DNA of 64,000 bases. Source: DATARH01 sp963773625 (GTDB lineage: Bacteria > Pseudomonadota > Alphaproteobacteria > ATCC43930 > CGMCC-115725). Shown here piece after piece: positions 7,940 to 16,466 of the stretch (the first letter of the stretch is position 1; every line of letters begins with the position of its first letter). The notes beneath the pieces are model-generated. The model saw nothing but the letters and a program-made list of their open reading frames with translations. It was not told the origin of the DNA and did no database searches. Both the position numbers and the translations under genes were made by a program. The stretch spans positions 372,001-436,000 of the forward strand of contig CAVZCJ010000001.1 in NCBI GenBank assembly GCA_963773625.1. Reading direction: 5' to 3'.

Positions 7940-8788
7940 TCACGCCATGATCGGCGCCGTGCCTTCCAAAGTCGTGCGGTGCATCAGTCGTGTATAGCGC
8001 GCCTCGTCGAACGGGGTCGCGCAATGCTGGGTGCAGCGATTGTCCCACAGCACTGCGTCGCCGGCGCGCCAGCGGTGGCGATAGACAAACCGGTCCTGCC
8101 GGGCGAATTCCTGCAGCCAGGCGACGAGCGCGCGGCCCTCCCCGGCCGGCAGCCCCTCGATGTCGCAGGCCCAACGCCCGATATAGAGCGATACCCGGCC
8201 GCTCCTGTCGTGCCGCCGCACCAACGGATGGAACACGTCGGGCCGCGCCGCCAGCTCCTCCGCCGTATAAGGCCGCATGTCGGGGTAGTTGATGGCGTGC
8301 ATGTCCGCGCGGCTGAAGCGCCCGCGCTTGCCCGCGATCTTGGTCTTTATTCCCTCTGGGAGCGCCGCGTAGGCCGCCACCATGTCGGCGAACAGCGTGT
8401 CGCCGCCTTCCGGCGGAACGAGCCGCGCATAGAGGAACGAGCCGGCATTGGGGACGATCTTGTCCTCGCCATCGGTGTGAAACCCCATCCCGGCGCCGCG
8501 CAGCCCCAGGGGCTTGCCGTTCTCCTCGGCGTTGCCGACGACCCAGACCTCGGAGAAATCCGGCAGGTTGAACTCCGACGGCACCATGATGTGCAGCGGG
8601 CCCAGCCGCCGGGTGAAGGCGACATGCTCCGCCGGGGTCATGTCGAGGCCGCGGAACACCAGGATGCCGTGGCGGAACCATGCCGCTTCGATCGCCCGCA
8701 GCTCAGCCTTGGAAACCCGCAAATCCGGGGCGGCGCCGATCACCTCGGCGGCGAAATCGCCATGCAGCGGACGGAATTCGAGGGGCAC
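7940..8788 (-). CDS. TauD/TfdA-family Fe(II)/2-oxoglutarate dioxygenase
   Basis: 282 aa, full length for the family. The iron facial triad is visible as FHTDG (His, Asp) and, about 145 residues later, WDNRCTQHCA (distal His), followed by an Arg in the RYTRLMHR stretch that binds the 2-oxoglutarate carboxylate. The family hydroxylates taurine, aryloxyalkanoates or related acids; the substrate is not predictable. It lies 23 nt upstream of the MetX-like hydrolase on the same strand, suggesting oxidative opening followed by hydrolysis of a small organic compound. Confidence 0.88.
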   Translation of the reverse strand: MPLEFRPLHGDFAAEVIGAAPDLRVSKAELRAIEAAWFRHGILVFRGLDMTPAEHVAFTRRLGPLHIMVPSEFNLPDFSEVWVVGNAEENGKPLGLRGAGMGFHTDGEDKIVPNAGSFLYARLVPPEGGDTLFADMVAAYAALPEGIKTKIAGKRGRFSRADMHAINYPDMRPYTAEELAARPDVFHPLVRRHDRSGRVSLYIGRWACDIEGLPAGEGRALVAWLQEFARQDRFVYRHRWRAGDAVLWDNRCTQHCATPFDEARYTRLMHRTTLEGTAPIMA

Positions 8789-8868
8789 GTGTCGTCCTCG
8801 TAAAGGTTTACCGCTATCTTATCGCCACATCGCGCCATGGTCTCGCGGTCAATCGGGGAGTTTCCCGG

Positions 8869-9606
8869 ATGCGTCTTGCCCGGCTCGCCTCTGCGCTTGC
8901 TTTGATCCTCGGCGTTGCCGCCCCGGCGGCGGCCCAGGTCGCCTGCGGCTCGTTCACCGCTACCCCGCTCACGCCACCCGCGCCGCGCACCGAATCCTGG
9001 GCGATTCCGATGGTTCAGAACATCAACCTCTCGGTCAAAACCCAGTCCTACCGGGTGCTGTTTCTCGGCGATTCGATCACCTTTCGCTGGAATTACCCAT
9101 TGTGGGACGCGAAGCCGGTGTGGGACGCCAACATGGCGCCGCGCGGCGTGCTCAACGCCGGCGTCTCCGGCGACCGCACCGAGCACGTTCTGTGGCGGCT
9201 CGACCACGGCAACCTCGACGGCCCCGCTCCCAAGCTCGCGATTCTTCTGATCGGCACCAACGACCTCGCGCATGGCCGCCCGCCCGAGCTGGCAGCGCAG
9301 GGCATTCGCGCCATCCTGATCCGCCTGCGTCAGAAACTACCCGGCACCCGCATCCTGCTGCTTGGGTTGACCCCGCGCGGTGCCACTCCCGACGACCCGC
9401 TGCGCCAGGAGGTCGGCATGGTCAACAAACTGATCCAAACCTGCGCCGACACGATGATCACCTACGCCGACATCGGCGGCGTGCTGCTCGACGGGAAAGG
9501 CGTGCTCAGCACCAGCCTATCGCCGGATCTCCTGCACTTCAGCGGCGCCGGCTATAAGCGTCTCGCGCCCAAGCTCGACCCGCTGATCGATCAACTGCTG
9601 AAGTGA
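8869..9606 (+). CDS. Secreted SGNH/GDSL-family esterase
   Basis: 245 aa with a Sec signal peptide (LARLASALALILGVAAPAAA, cleavage after AQA/AAA). The catalytic blocks are FLGDSIT (block I Ser), GVSGDRT (block II Gly), IGTNDL (block III Asn) and DLLHFSGAGY (block V Asp-x-x-His). These match the PAF-acetylhydrolase-like SGNH group that deacylates lipids or carbohydrates in the periplasm. The start at 8869 was chosen for the SD GGGGAG and the signal peptide; the frame is open further upstream. It is divergent from the TauD gene. Confidence 0.87.
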   Translation: MRLARLASALALILGVAAPAAAQVACGSFTATPLTPPAPRTESWAIPMVQNINLSVKTQSYRVLFLGDSITFRWNYPLWDAKPVWDANMAPRGVLNAGVSGDRTEHVLWRLDHGNLDGPAPKLAILLIGTNDLAHGRPPELAAQGIRAILIRLRQKLPGTRILLLGLTPRGATPDDPLRQEVGMVNKLIQTCADTMITYADIGGVLLDGKGVLSTSLSPDLLHFSGAGYKRLAPKLDPLIDQLLK

Positions 9607-9607
9607 G

Positions 9608-10735
9608 TTACACGCCGAGCAGCTTTCCCACCCTGAGCCGGTCCACCATGCGGCCGTCGATCAGCGAATAGCAGCGCATCGTCACCTCGTCATCATAGCC
9701 GAGCGCGGCTGCGAAGGCGCGGCTAGCTCCGTTTGGTGCCTGGATCGCGCCGGTCAGCCGGCGCACGCCGTGGCCGCGGCCCCAGGCCTCGACGCGGTCG
9801 TGCAGGGCGCGGCCGATCCCCTGCCCCGACCATTCCGGCAACACGGTGACATTGATGAAGCAGTCGTATTGCATGCGATAGCCGAACTCGATGCCGCCCG
9901 AGGCGAACGCGACGATGCGTTCGCAGCGGCGCCGGTCGGGCACAGTGGCGACAAGCCACAGCCGAGGGTCGCTCGGCACGGCGACGATGTCGCGCTCAAT
10001 TGCTTCGGCGGAGGCCACCTCGTCTGGCCGCTTGATGGAAAGCGGATTCGCCTCGCAGAGCCGCATTTCCCAGGTGCGGAAGGCCGCCCCGTCGCCAACA
10101 CGCATCTCGCGAATGGTCGGCGCGATCGTCACCGGCTGCCGCATTCTATCCGTCTCGACCGGGACGGGGTCGGGTAGCTCACCCGGCAGCGGCTCAAGCA
10201 ATTTTCCCATCCACAGATCGTCGGTCCAGCCGCCCCGCCGGAATACCCCGCCGCGAATCCGCCCTTCGATCTCGAACCCGCGCTTGTGGTACAGCGCCTG
10301 GCCGCGGCTGTTGAGCGAGCTGACCCGGAGTTCGAGCCGCCACGCCCCCCGCCGGCGCGCCCAATCCTCGACCGCCTCGAACAGCCGGGTGCCGATCCCC
10401 TGGCCACGCCAAGCCTCGCGCAAGCCGACGACGGCGATAAAGACGCTCCCCGTGTTGCGCACGAAATGCCCACAGAACGCCGACAGGTAACCGACGATGG
10501 CGCCGTCGCCGCGCACCGCCAGCAGAACGATGCCCCGCCCGCTCTGCGCGAGGCTGCGCAACTCCACCTCCGGCCGCCGTGCCCAAGGATGCGGCTGGCC
10601 GGGTACGCCGAGAAACTCGGTCTCGGCGTCGATTTGTAGCACCGCCTGCATCAGCGCCGCGCCGTCGCTCGGCTGCGCCGGTCGGATCACGACATTGTCG
10701 GTCACGGTTGCGCTCGCCTGTCCGTTCTTTCGCAT
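9608..10735 (-). CDS. Tandem-domain GNAT N-acetyltransferase
   Basis: 375 aa with two GNAT domains. Domain 1 (residues 15-165) has the acetyl-CoA loop EAWRGQGIGTRLFEAVEDWA. Domain 2 (about 205-370) has LPEWSGQGIGRALHDRVEAWG. Both retain the Q-x-x-G-x-G/A motif, so both may bind acetyl-CoA. Double GNATs include aminoglycoside and mycothiol-type acetyltransferases; nothing points to a substrate. It converges with the SGNH gene, leaving only 1 nt between stops. Confidence 0.82.
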   Translation of the reverse strand: MRKNGQASATVTDNVVIRPAQPSDGAALMQAVLQIDAETEFLGVPGQPHPWARRPEVELRSLAQSGRGIVLLAVRGDGAIVGYLSAFCGHFVRNTGSVFIAVVGLREAWRGQGIGTRLFEAVEDWARRRGAWRLELRVSSLNSRGQALYHKRGFEIEGRIRGGVFRRGGWTDDLWMGKLLEPLPGELPDPVPVETDRMRQPVTIAPTIREMRVGDGAAFRTWEMRLCEANPLSIKRPDEVASAEAIERDIVAVPSDPRLWLVATVPDRRRCERIVAFASGGIEFGYRMQYDCFINVTVLPEWSGQGIGRALHDRVEAWGRGHGVRRLTGAIQAPNGASRAFAAALGYDDEVTMRCYSLIDGRMVDRLRVGKLLGV

Positions 10736-10791
10736 GCGATGTTTATCCGGTAGGGCGTGCGCGGCAATAGCGGGCGCCGCGAGGAGCCCAG

Positions 10792-11886
10792 ATGAACGCA
10801 GCCGGGCCTGCCCGCCATGCCAACAACTTCGACTTCCTGCGGCTGGCCGCGGCGGTGACAGTGATATACTCGCACTCCTACCTAATCGCCACCGGGTCGC
10901 AGCACAGCGAGCCCTTGGTCTGGGCGACCGGCAATCAGTGCACCCTCGGCCTCGTCGGCGTTTTCGTCTTTTTTGTCATCAGCGGCTATCTGGTGACGGA
11001 AAGCTATTGCCGTTCGCCAAAACCCGCCGGCTTCGCGCTGCGGCGGCTCATGCGGATCTATCCGGCGCTGGTCCCGAACGGCCTCCTCTGCGCCTTTGTC
11101 CTCGGACCGATCGTCACCTCGCTGCCGCTCGCTGCCTATTTCGCCGCCCCGGAGCTGTGGAAATTTCTCGGCGAGTACGCGCGGCTGTGGCCCGGCCCGC
11201 TCGGCCTGCCCGGCGTGCTCTTCGCCAACACCACGGTCGGGCTCCTCATCAACGGCTCGTTCTGGACGCTTGTCTTTGAAGTGATGATGTACGCGACGGT
11301 GCTGATCCTCGGGCTTGCTCGAGGTCTGCGCCTGTCGACCGCCGTCTCGCTGCTCGTCATCGGCATCGCCGCGATCTGGTACGACGAACGCCACTCGCTG
11401 ATGTGGCTCGGCTATTTGCGCGGCTGGCTATGGATGCTCAGCCACTTCGCTGCCGGCATGGTGATGTACTTCCTGCGCGGACGGATCGCCTTCCGCTGGT
11501 ACTGGGCGCTGCTCGCGTTGGCCGGGCTCGTCGTGTTCAGCGCGATTGGCGAATTCATCACCTTCTTCGCGCTCCCCGGCGGCTACCTGACGATCTACGC
11601 CACGACCCGCTACTGGCCGGCGGTCGACTACTCGCGTTACGTCGGTGATCTCTCCTACGGCATCTACATCTACGGCTGGCCGTGCGAGCAATTCGTCATG
11701 TGGCTGTCCGGCGGCAAGGCCGAGTGGTGGCAGGTGTTTCTCGGCACGCTGGCCTTGGTGATCCCGCTCGCCTGGCTGTCCTGGCACGGCGTCGAGAAAT
11801 GGGCGTTGCGCTGGGTGCGCGGCCGGCGGCGCGCGGCGGTCGCGGCGCCGGCCGTGCCGGAAACCTCGAGCGGCGGCGATTCGTAA
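10792..11886 (+). CDS. Acyltransferase-3 family membrane protein
   Basis: 364 aa with about 10 hydrophobic helices. The N-terminal motif NNFDFLRLAAA with a following His in a YSHSY helix is the acyltransferase-3 signature (Asp/Arg/His), and RRLMRIYPAL is the cytoplasmic Arg-x-x-Arg-x-x-P loop. These integral membrane enzymes move acetyl or acyl groups onto surface polysaccharides or lipids. The C-terminus is basic and Ala-rich. Part of its 3' end is duplicated downstream at 12657-12684. Confidence 0.85.
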   Translation: MNAAGPARHANNFDFLRLAAAVTVIYSHSYLIATGSQHSEPLVWATGNQCTLGLVGVFVFFVISGYLVTESYCRSPKPAGFALRRLMRIYPALVPNGLLCAFVLGPIVTSLPLAAYFAAPELWKFLGEYARLWPGPLGLPGVLFANTTVGLLINGSFWTLVFEVMMYATVLILGLARGLRLSTAVSLLVIGIAAIWYDERHSLMWLGYLRGWLWMLSHFAAGMVMYFLRGRIAFRWYWALLALAGLVVFSAIGEFITFFALPGGYLTIYATTRYWPAVDYSRYVGDLSYGIYIYGWPCEQFVMWLSGGKAEWWQVFLGTLALVIPLAWLSWHGVEKWALRWVRGRRRAAVAAPAVPETSSGGDS

Positions 11887-11893
11887 TCAGCCT
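11866..11893 (+). repeat. Direct repeat copy 1, acyltransferase 3' end
   Basis: TCGAGCGGCGGCGATTCGTA and the following bases recur at 12657-12684 with about three mismatches. The copy spans the acyltransferase stop codon. Confidence 0.6.
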
Positions 11894-11968
11894 TGCGCGC
11901 TAATGGTTGAGTTCTGCCTGCCGGAGGGGTAGTTTGCGTTATTACCTGAACAAAATAACCTGACGCTA

Positions 11969-12643
11969 ATGACGGCCAATATGCAATACACGGATTACAT
12001 TCTGGATTACACGGAAGAAGTCTTGGAAGCTGCGGTCAACGATCAGAGATTCATCGCCGCTGCGCATGCTTATTCACTTAATTTAATTTCGCTGGGCCTC
12101 GCGCTTTCTCTCGTTCCGCGCGGGCAGAGCAAACTGCCTTCCCCGTTTGCGTTCACGCGCCTCTTCCACGAGGTGGCAACAAGAATCAATGATGGCCGCA
12201 TTGCGCTTCCGCCAAACCTGCGAGATGACCATCCGGACCTTTATAATCCGCCAAAGGATATGACCGTCCTCGCGGGTTATGAAGGCCCCCCATTCTCGCT
12301 AGGTTTCGGAGAATTGAACGGGCCTGATGAGTTTGCGCGATACTTGGCGCTGCGACGTTGGAAATTTAACGAGTTTGATGTTGAAGAAATGATCAAGGAC
12401 GAACTTTTTCTCGCCTGCATGGATTCCTGGAGAAAGGGGCTCATTAGCGGAGGGGATGCTCGGGAGATGCTTTTCCCTGATCTAAAAAATCTGCCGAGGG
12501 ATTTATCCGAGAGTGCCTATCTCTGGCTTCAGACAGAGGTTACGCGCCGGATCGTGGCAGGCGAGCTCGCGCTGCCCCCGGGCCTTCCCGATAAATATCC
12601 GACTGCGTATCAACGGCGAGAACGCGCTTCGCGTCAGCAGTAA
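11969..12643 (+). CDS. Hypothetical protein on a flanked, lower-GC segment
   Basis: 224 aa, mostly helical, no signal peptide or TM. Pairs of similar phrases stand out: RINDGRIALPPNLRDDHPDLY (about residues 71-91) and RRIVAGELALPPGLPDKYPTAY (about 193-214), which suggests an internal duplication of about 120 residues. Base composition is lower in GC than the neighbours and the codons are less biased. The ORF lies alone between two degenerate copies of the preceding gene's 3' end, which argues for acquisition. I do not recognise the family. Translation may start at 11969 or at a second Met four codons later. Confidence 0.6.
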   Translation: MTANMQYTDYILDYTEEVLEAAVNDQRFIAAAHAYSLNLISLGLALSLVPRGQSKLPSPFAFTRLFHEVATRINDGRIALPPNLRDDHPDLYNPPKDMTVLAGYEGPPFSLGFGELNGPDEFARYLALRRWKFNEFDVEEMIKDELFLACMDSWRKGLISGGDAREMLFPDLKNLPRDLSESAYLWLQTEVTRRIVAGELALPPGLPDKYPTAYQRRERASRQQ

Positions 12644-12656
12644 ATTGGAAGCTGCG

Positions 12657-12684
12657 TCGAGCGCCGGCAATTCGTAATCGGCCT
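12657..12684 (+). repeat. Direct repeat copy 2, partner of 11866-11893
   Basis: Matches the acyltransferase 3' end (GCGCCGGCAATTCGTAATC). Its presence after the hypothetical gene gives that gene a flanking direct repeat. Confidence 0.6.
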
Positions 12685-12756
12685 ATGCCGCATTGACATT
12701 CGACAAGAAGCGCTGCTTCGGCGGAGGATGGCCGATCACTCCGCGGGGAGGCAGCG

Positions 12757-14427
12757 ATGGCCTACGATCTGCTGATCAAGAACGGCACCGTGATCGACGG
12801 CACCGGCGCCCCGCGCCGCCAGGCCGATGTCGCCATCGCCAACGGCAAGATCGCCGAGATCGGCAAGATCAGTGACGGCGTCGCGAAGACGATCGACGCT
12901 GACGGCCTTGTCGTCGCGCCCGGCTTCATCGACCCGCACACGCATTACGACGCGCAGATCTGTTGGGACCCGGCGATCAGCCCGTCCTCGTGGCACGGCG
13001 TCACCTCGGTGGTGATGGGCAATTGCGGCGTCGGCATCGCCCCGTGCAAGCCGGAGTCGCGCGAGGTGGCGATGCGCGACCTCGTCAATGTCGAGGCGAT
13101 CCCGTTCGAGGTGCTCAACGCCGGCATCACCTGGGATTGGGAGACCTTCCCCGAGTTTCTCGACGCCGCCGCCAAGCGCGGCTCGGCGCTCAATCTCGGC
13201 TTCCTCGCGCCGCTGACCCCGTTCCGCCATTGGGTGATGGGCGAGGCCTCGATGGAGCGCTCCGCCACCGCGGACGAGACCCGGAAGATCAAGGCGCTGC
13301 TGCGCGACGCCGTCGACGCCGGCGCCTTCGGCTTCTCGACGACCATCCTCAACCAGCACATCGGCTATCAGGGCCGTCCGCTGGCCTGTCGCCAAGCCAG
13401 CCGCGAGGAGCTGACGGCCTATTCCAACGTGCTGAAGGAGACCGGCAAGGGCGCGATCGAGATCGCGCTGACCCGCAAGATTTCGGTAATGGAGGACGAC
13501 GAGGAAGAACTGCTGTCGATGCTGCTCAAGGAGAGCGGCAAGCCGGTGACGTTCCTAGCCCTCTTCCAGCGCGACGACATCCCCGACGCCTGCCCAGACA
13601 CCCGGCGCAAGGCCAACGCGCTGCCTGGCGCGACGCCGCAGACCTCGCCGCTCGCCCTCACCCGCGAACTCAACATGCGCAACCCGTTCTCGTTCGCCGC
13701 CTTCACCTCGTGGAAGCGCGTGTTCGAGGACAAGTCGAAGGAGGCGCAGCGCCGCGTCTACGCCGACCCGGCCTTCCGCAACCATTTCCGCGATCAACTC
13801 AAGAGCGCCACCGGGTTCAGCGGCGACTGGAGCCGCCTCACCGTGCACGAGGCGCACAAGCCCGAGATGAAGCGCTACGAGGGCCGCACCGTCGCCGACA
13901 TCGCCCGGGAGCGCGGCAAGGACGGGCTCGAGACCTTCCTCGACCTCACCCTCGAGGACGATCTCGACATCGAGTTCGTGCTCGCCCAGTTCAACGTCAA
14001 CGTCAAGGCGGTGCAGGAAAACATCGTCGACCCGCGCGTGCTGATCGCGCTCGGCGACGGCGGCGCCCATGTCGACATGCTGTGCGACGCCGGCTACCCG
14101 ACCTTCCTCCTTGGCACCTGGGTGCGCGAGCGCCAAGCGCTGACCCTCGAACAAGCGATCGCTCGCCTCACCGCGCAACCGGCCGACCTCTTCGGCATCA
14201 AGGGCCGCGGCCGCCTCGCCGCCGGCGCCGCCGCCGATGTCGCGATCTTCGATCCGGCGACGGTCGGCTCGTCCAGCCGTGGCGAGCGCCGCTATGACCT
14301 GCCCGGCGGCGCCAAGCGCATGGTCATGCCGTCGCGGGGGGTCGAATACACCGTGGTCAACGGCACCATTGCGTATGCCAACGGCAACCCAACCGGCTCT
14401 ATGTCCGGCGAGGTGCTGCGGTCGTAG
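12757..14427 (+). CDS. N-acyl-D-amino-acid deacylase family amidohydrolase
   Basis: 556 aa. It opens with the urease-superfamily strand DLLIKNGTVIDGTG, then the zinc motif FIDPHTHYDAQ (H-x-H) and MGNCGVGIAPC, hallmark of D-aminoacylases with the bridging Cys. Late motifs are GDGGAHVD (Asp/His) and LTAQPADLFGIKGRGRL, then the C-terminal composite-domain return with AADVAIFDP. The expected activity is hydrolysis of N-acyl-D-amino acids or related hydantoin/dipeptide-like amides in the cytoplasm. The reading frame is intact. It ends base-to-base against the convergent duplicated-barrel gene. Confidence 0.88.
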   Translation: MAYDLLIKNGTVIDGTGAPRRQADVAIANGKIAEIGKISDGVAKTIDADGLVVAPGFIDPHTHYDAQICWDPAISPSSWHGVTSVVMGNCGVGIAPCKPESREVAMRDLVNVEAIPFEVLNAGITWDWETFPEFLDAAAKRGSALNLGFLAPLTPFRHWVMGEASMERSATADETRKIKALLRDAVDAGAFGFSTTILNQHIGYQGRPLACRQASREELTAYSNVLKETGKGAIEIALTRKISVMEDDEEELLSMLLKESGKPVTFLALFQRDDIPDACPDTRRKANALPGATPQTSPLALTRELNMRNPFSFAAFTSWKRVFEDKSKEAQRRVYADPAFRNHFRDQLKSATGFSGDWSRLTVHEAHKPEMKRYEGRTVADIARERGKDGLETFLDLTLEDDLDIEFVLAQFNVNVKAVQENIVDPRVLIALGDGGAHVDMLCDAGYPTFLLGTWVRERQALTLEQAIARLTAQPADLFGIKGRGRLAAGAAADVAIFDPATVGSSSRGERRYDLPGGAKRMVMPSRGVEYTVVNGTIAYANGNPTGSMSGEVLRS

Positions 14428-15057
14428 CTAGATCTTCTTGAAGAAGGTATGGTGCCGGCTGGTGGTGTGCGGGCGAATTTTGGTGGCCCAGTCGCCGTAG
14501 GCGCCAGCATCGGCCCATTCCTTGGTCTCGGTCACAGCCGGCAAATCCATTTCATAGATCACCATGTATTTCTGCATCCGGCTGTCGTTCGACTTGGCCA
14601 GCCGGTAGCGGGTGCCCTTGCCGCACACCTTTGACAGCAGCGGCGCGTGCTCGGCGTCATAGATGCGGTTGAACTCGGCCTCCCAGCTCGCCGGAATGTC
14701 CATCTGCACGATGTAGATGTACGGCGTCGCCCCCCGGCCCGGCCCGAACTCGCCGATCTTCTCGAAGAAGCTGTGATGCCGGCTTGTCGTATGCGGGCGG
14801 ATCTTCTCCGCCCAGTCGCCAAAGGCGCTGCCCTCGTCCCAGGCTTTCGAATCGACCACTTCCGGCGCGTCGATCTCGTAGATCGCCAGGTATTTCTGCA
14901 TCCGCGTGTCGTTCGACTGCTCGAGCCGGTACCGCGTCACCCGGTTGACCCCGGGAACCTTCGACAGCATCGGCACGTGCTCGGTGTCGTAGATGCGGTT
15001 GAGCTCGGCGTCGAGACTGGCCGGAATATCCATCTGCACGAAGTAGATATACGACAT
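14428..15057 (-). CDS. Tandem-duplicated dimeric alpha/beta-barrel protein
   Basis: 209 aa made of two near-identical halves (about residues 1-103 and 111-209). Each has YI(Y/V)FVQMDIPAS, a DAE(F/L)NRIYD helix, RMQKYL.IYE and GDWA.KIRPHTTSRHH. Each half looks like one ferredoxin-like barrel subunit (EthD/DUF4286-like), so the gene encodes a built-in dimer. Such barrels degrade or bind small hydrophobic compounds; the conserved His pair (SRHH) could be functional. SD GGGAGGAG. It converges with the D-aminoacylase gene. Confidence 0.7.
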   Translation of the reverse strand: MSYIYFVQMDIPASLDAELNRIYDTEHVPMLSKVPGVNRVTRYRLEQSNDTRMQKYLAIYEIDAPEVVDSKAWDEGSAFGDWAEKIRPHTTSRHHSFFEKIGEFGPGRGATPYIYIVQMDIPASWEAEFNRIYDAEHAPLLSKVCGKGTRYRLAKSNDSRMQKYMVIYEMDLPAVTETKEWADAGAYGDWATKIRPHTTSRHHTFFKKI

Positions 15058-15260
15058 GGCGGTCTCCTCCCGGGGCAAGCGGCCACTCTAACCGACTCGC
15101 CGTTTCTCGCAATTCAGCAAAAATTCACCATATTGGCGTCTGATTGCCGCCACGTTGGGACTGCATCGTGGCGCTAATGGTTTGCGTCGTAATGCCGCTT
15201 TCCGGTTTGGTACGGGACGTGCAATGTTACTGAAGGGTGTTTTCCAAGTTTCCAGATACG

Positions 15261-15295
15261 CATTCCTGCCATGCCTTGCATCGGCGGCAGGAATG
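15261..15295 (+). promoter_or_regulatory. Perfect 10-bp hairpin in the mlaC-like leader
   Basis: CATTCCTGCC (15261-15270) and GGCAGGAATG (15286-15295) are exact reverse complements around a 15-nt loop, 50 nt upstream of the ATG at 15346. No U-run follows. It could be an mRNA leader structure or an operator; no other gene is present in 15058-15345. Confidence 0.4.
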
Positions 15296-15345
15296 AACAG
15301 GTCTACGCCCAACATCCAATTCCCAGAGATAACGCGAGTTCCATC

Positions 15346-15945
15346 ATGACACGGTTGATGCCAGCCTATTTGCGCACCTTCGCTCTGGCCGCCTTTGCGC
15401 TGTGCGCGGCTTTCACATTGCCCGCCGCCGCGCAGGGTTCCGATACAGTGCGCGCCTTCTACGCGACGCTGCTCGATACGATGCGCAACGCACAGACGCT
15501 CGGCGCCCAGGGCCGCTACACCCGCCTGACGCCGGTGATCCGCCAGAGTTTCGACATCCCGTTCATGACCCGGCTCGCGGTCGGCCCGGACTGGAATAGC
15601 CTTACCCCGGCGCAGCAGGCACAGGTGACCGAGGCGTTCGAGCGCTACATCGCCGCGGTCTACGCCGAGCGGTTTCACAAATATTCGGGCGAGCAGCTCA
15701 CCGTGACCGGCGAGCAGGCATCTCCGGCCGGCACAGTCATCACCAGCCTGATCGTCGCGTCGGATGGCCAGCCGACCCACATCAACTATCTGATGCGCGA
15801 CGACAAGATCGCCGACGTCTACCTCAACGGCACGATCAGCGAGCTGGCGACGCGCCGCTCGGAGTTCAGCGGCATCCTCAAGACCCAGGGCATCAACGGT
15901 CTCATCACCGCGCTCAACAGCAAGGCCGCCGCACTCGTGTCGTAA
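15346..15945 (+). CDS. MlaC/Ttg2D/HpnM-family periplasmic lipid-binding protein
   Basis: 199 aa with a Sec signal peptide (FALAAFALCAAFTLPAAA-QG). The mature part has the family features FYATLLDTMR, RQSFDIPFMTRLAVG, LTPAQQAQVTEAFERY and a C-terminal NGTISELATRRSEF. MlaC carries phospholipids between MlaA in the outer membrane and the MlaFEDB transporter; HpnM paralogues are linked to hopanoid export. No transporter genes adjoin it, but an MlaA homologue is at 30792. A strong terminator follows. Confidence 0.8.
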   Translation: MTRLMPAYLRTFALAAFALCAAFTLPAAAQGSDTVRAFYATLLDTMRNAQTLGAQGRYTRLTPVIRQSFDIPFMTRLAVGPDWNSLTPAQQAQVTEAFERYIAAVYAERFHKYSGEQLTVTGEQASPAGTVITSLIVASDGQPTHINYLMRDDKIADVYLNGTISELATRRSEFSGILKTQGINGLITALNSKAAALVS

Positions 15946-15964
15946 CCCGGTTCGATCCAAAGCG

Positions 15965-15994
15965 AACCCCTCCGGCCTTCCCGGAGGGGTTTTT
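15965..15994 (+). terminator. Rho-independent terminator after the mlaC-like gene
   Basis: AACCCCTCCGG, a short loop, then CCGGAGGGGTTTTT: a GC-rich stem of about 9 bp followed by a T-run, 20 nt after the stop codon. Confidence 0.88.
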
Positions 15995-16071
15995 GCTGCC
16001 CGGCCGGTCGGCTCGACAGGCCACGCGCCCTCCGCCTATGGTGCGGCACCGTGAAATCCGAGGAGGAAGCG

Positions 16072-16377
16072 ATGATCCACGTTCTCGCCATCATCACCTG
16101 CAAACCCGGTAAGCGCGACGAGGTGCTGGCGGCGTTTCGCGCCAACATGCCGGCGGTCCACGCCGAGGACGGCTGCATCGAATACGGCCCGGTGATCGAC
16201 GCCGAGGGCGGGTTCGGCGCCAAGTTCGGCGGCGACACCTTTGTCGTCGTCGAGAAGTGGCAGAGCCTCGACCATCTCGGCGCCCACGCCCGCTCGCCGC
16301 ACATGGCGGCCTATGCGGCGAAGACCAAGGATCTGCTGGCCAACCGCGAAATCCACGTCTGCCAGCCGGCGGCCTAA
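16072..16377 (+). CDS. Antibiotic biosynthesis monooxygenase (ABM) domain protein
   Basis: 101 aa, one ferredoxin-like barrel subunit. Family features are LAIITCKPGKRDEVLAAF, a central EDGCIEYG with the conserved Glu-x-G-x-x-x-Y, FVVVEKWQS and LGAHARSPHM, where the His/Ser cluster lines the pocket. Members act as cofactor-independent quinone-forming monooxygenases or as signalling-molecule oxidases (YgiN, LsrG). SD GAGGAGG. It stands alone between a terminator and a convergent dehydrogenase gene. Confidence 0.82.
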   Translation: MIHVLAIITCKPGKRDEVLAAFRANMPAVHAEDGCIEYGPVIDAEGGFGAKFGGDTFVVVEKWQSLDHLGAHARSPHMAAYAAKTKDLLANREIHVCQPAA

Positions 16378-16466
16378 AGGGTCAGCGCCTCAATTCTTTT
16401 CCGTCAAAGGTCGTACTGGTGCCGGCCATCCACGTGGATGCCCGCTCTGAGCCGGGCGTTCTACCG

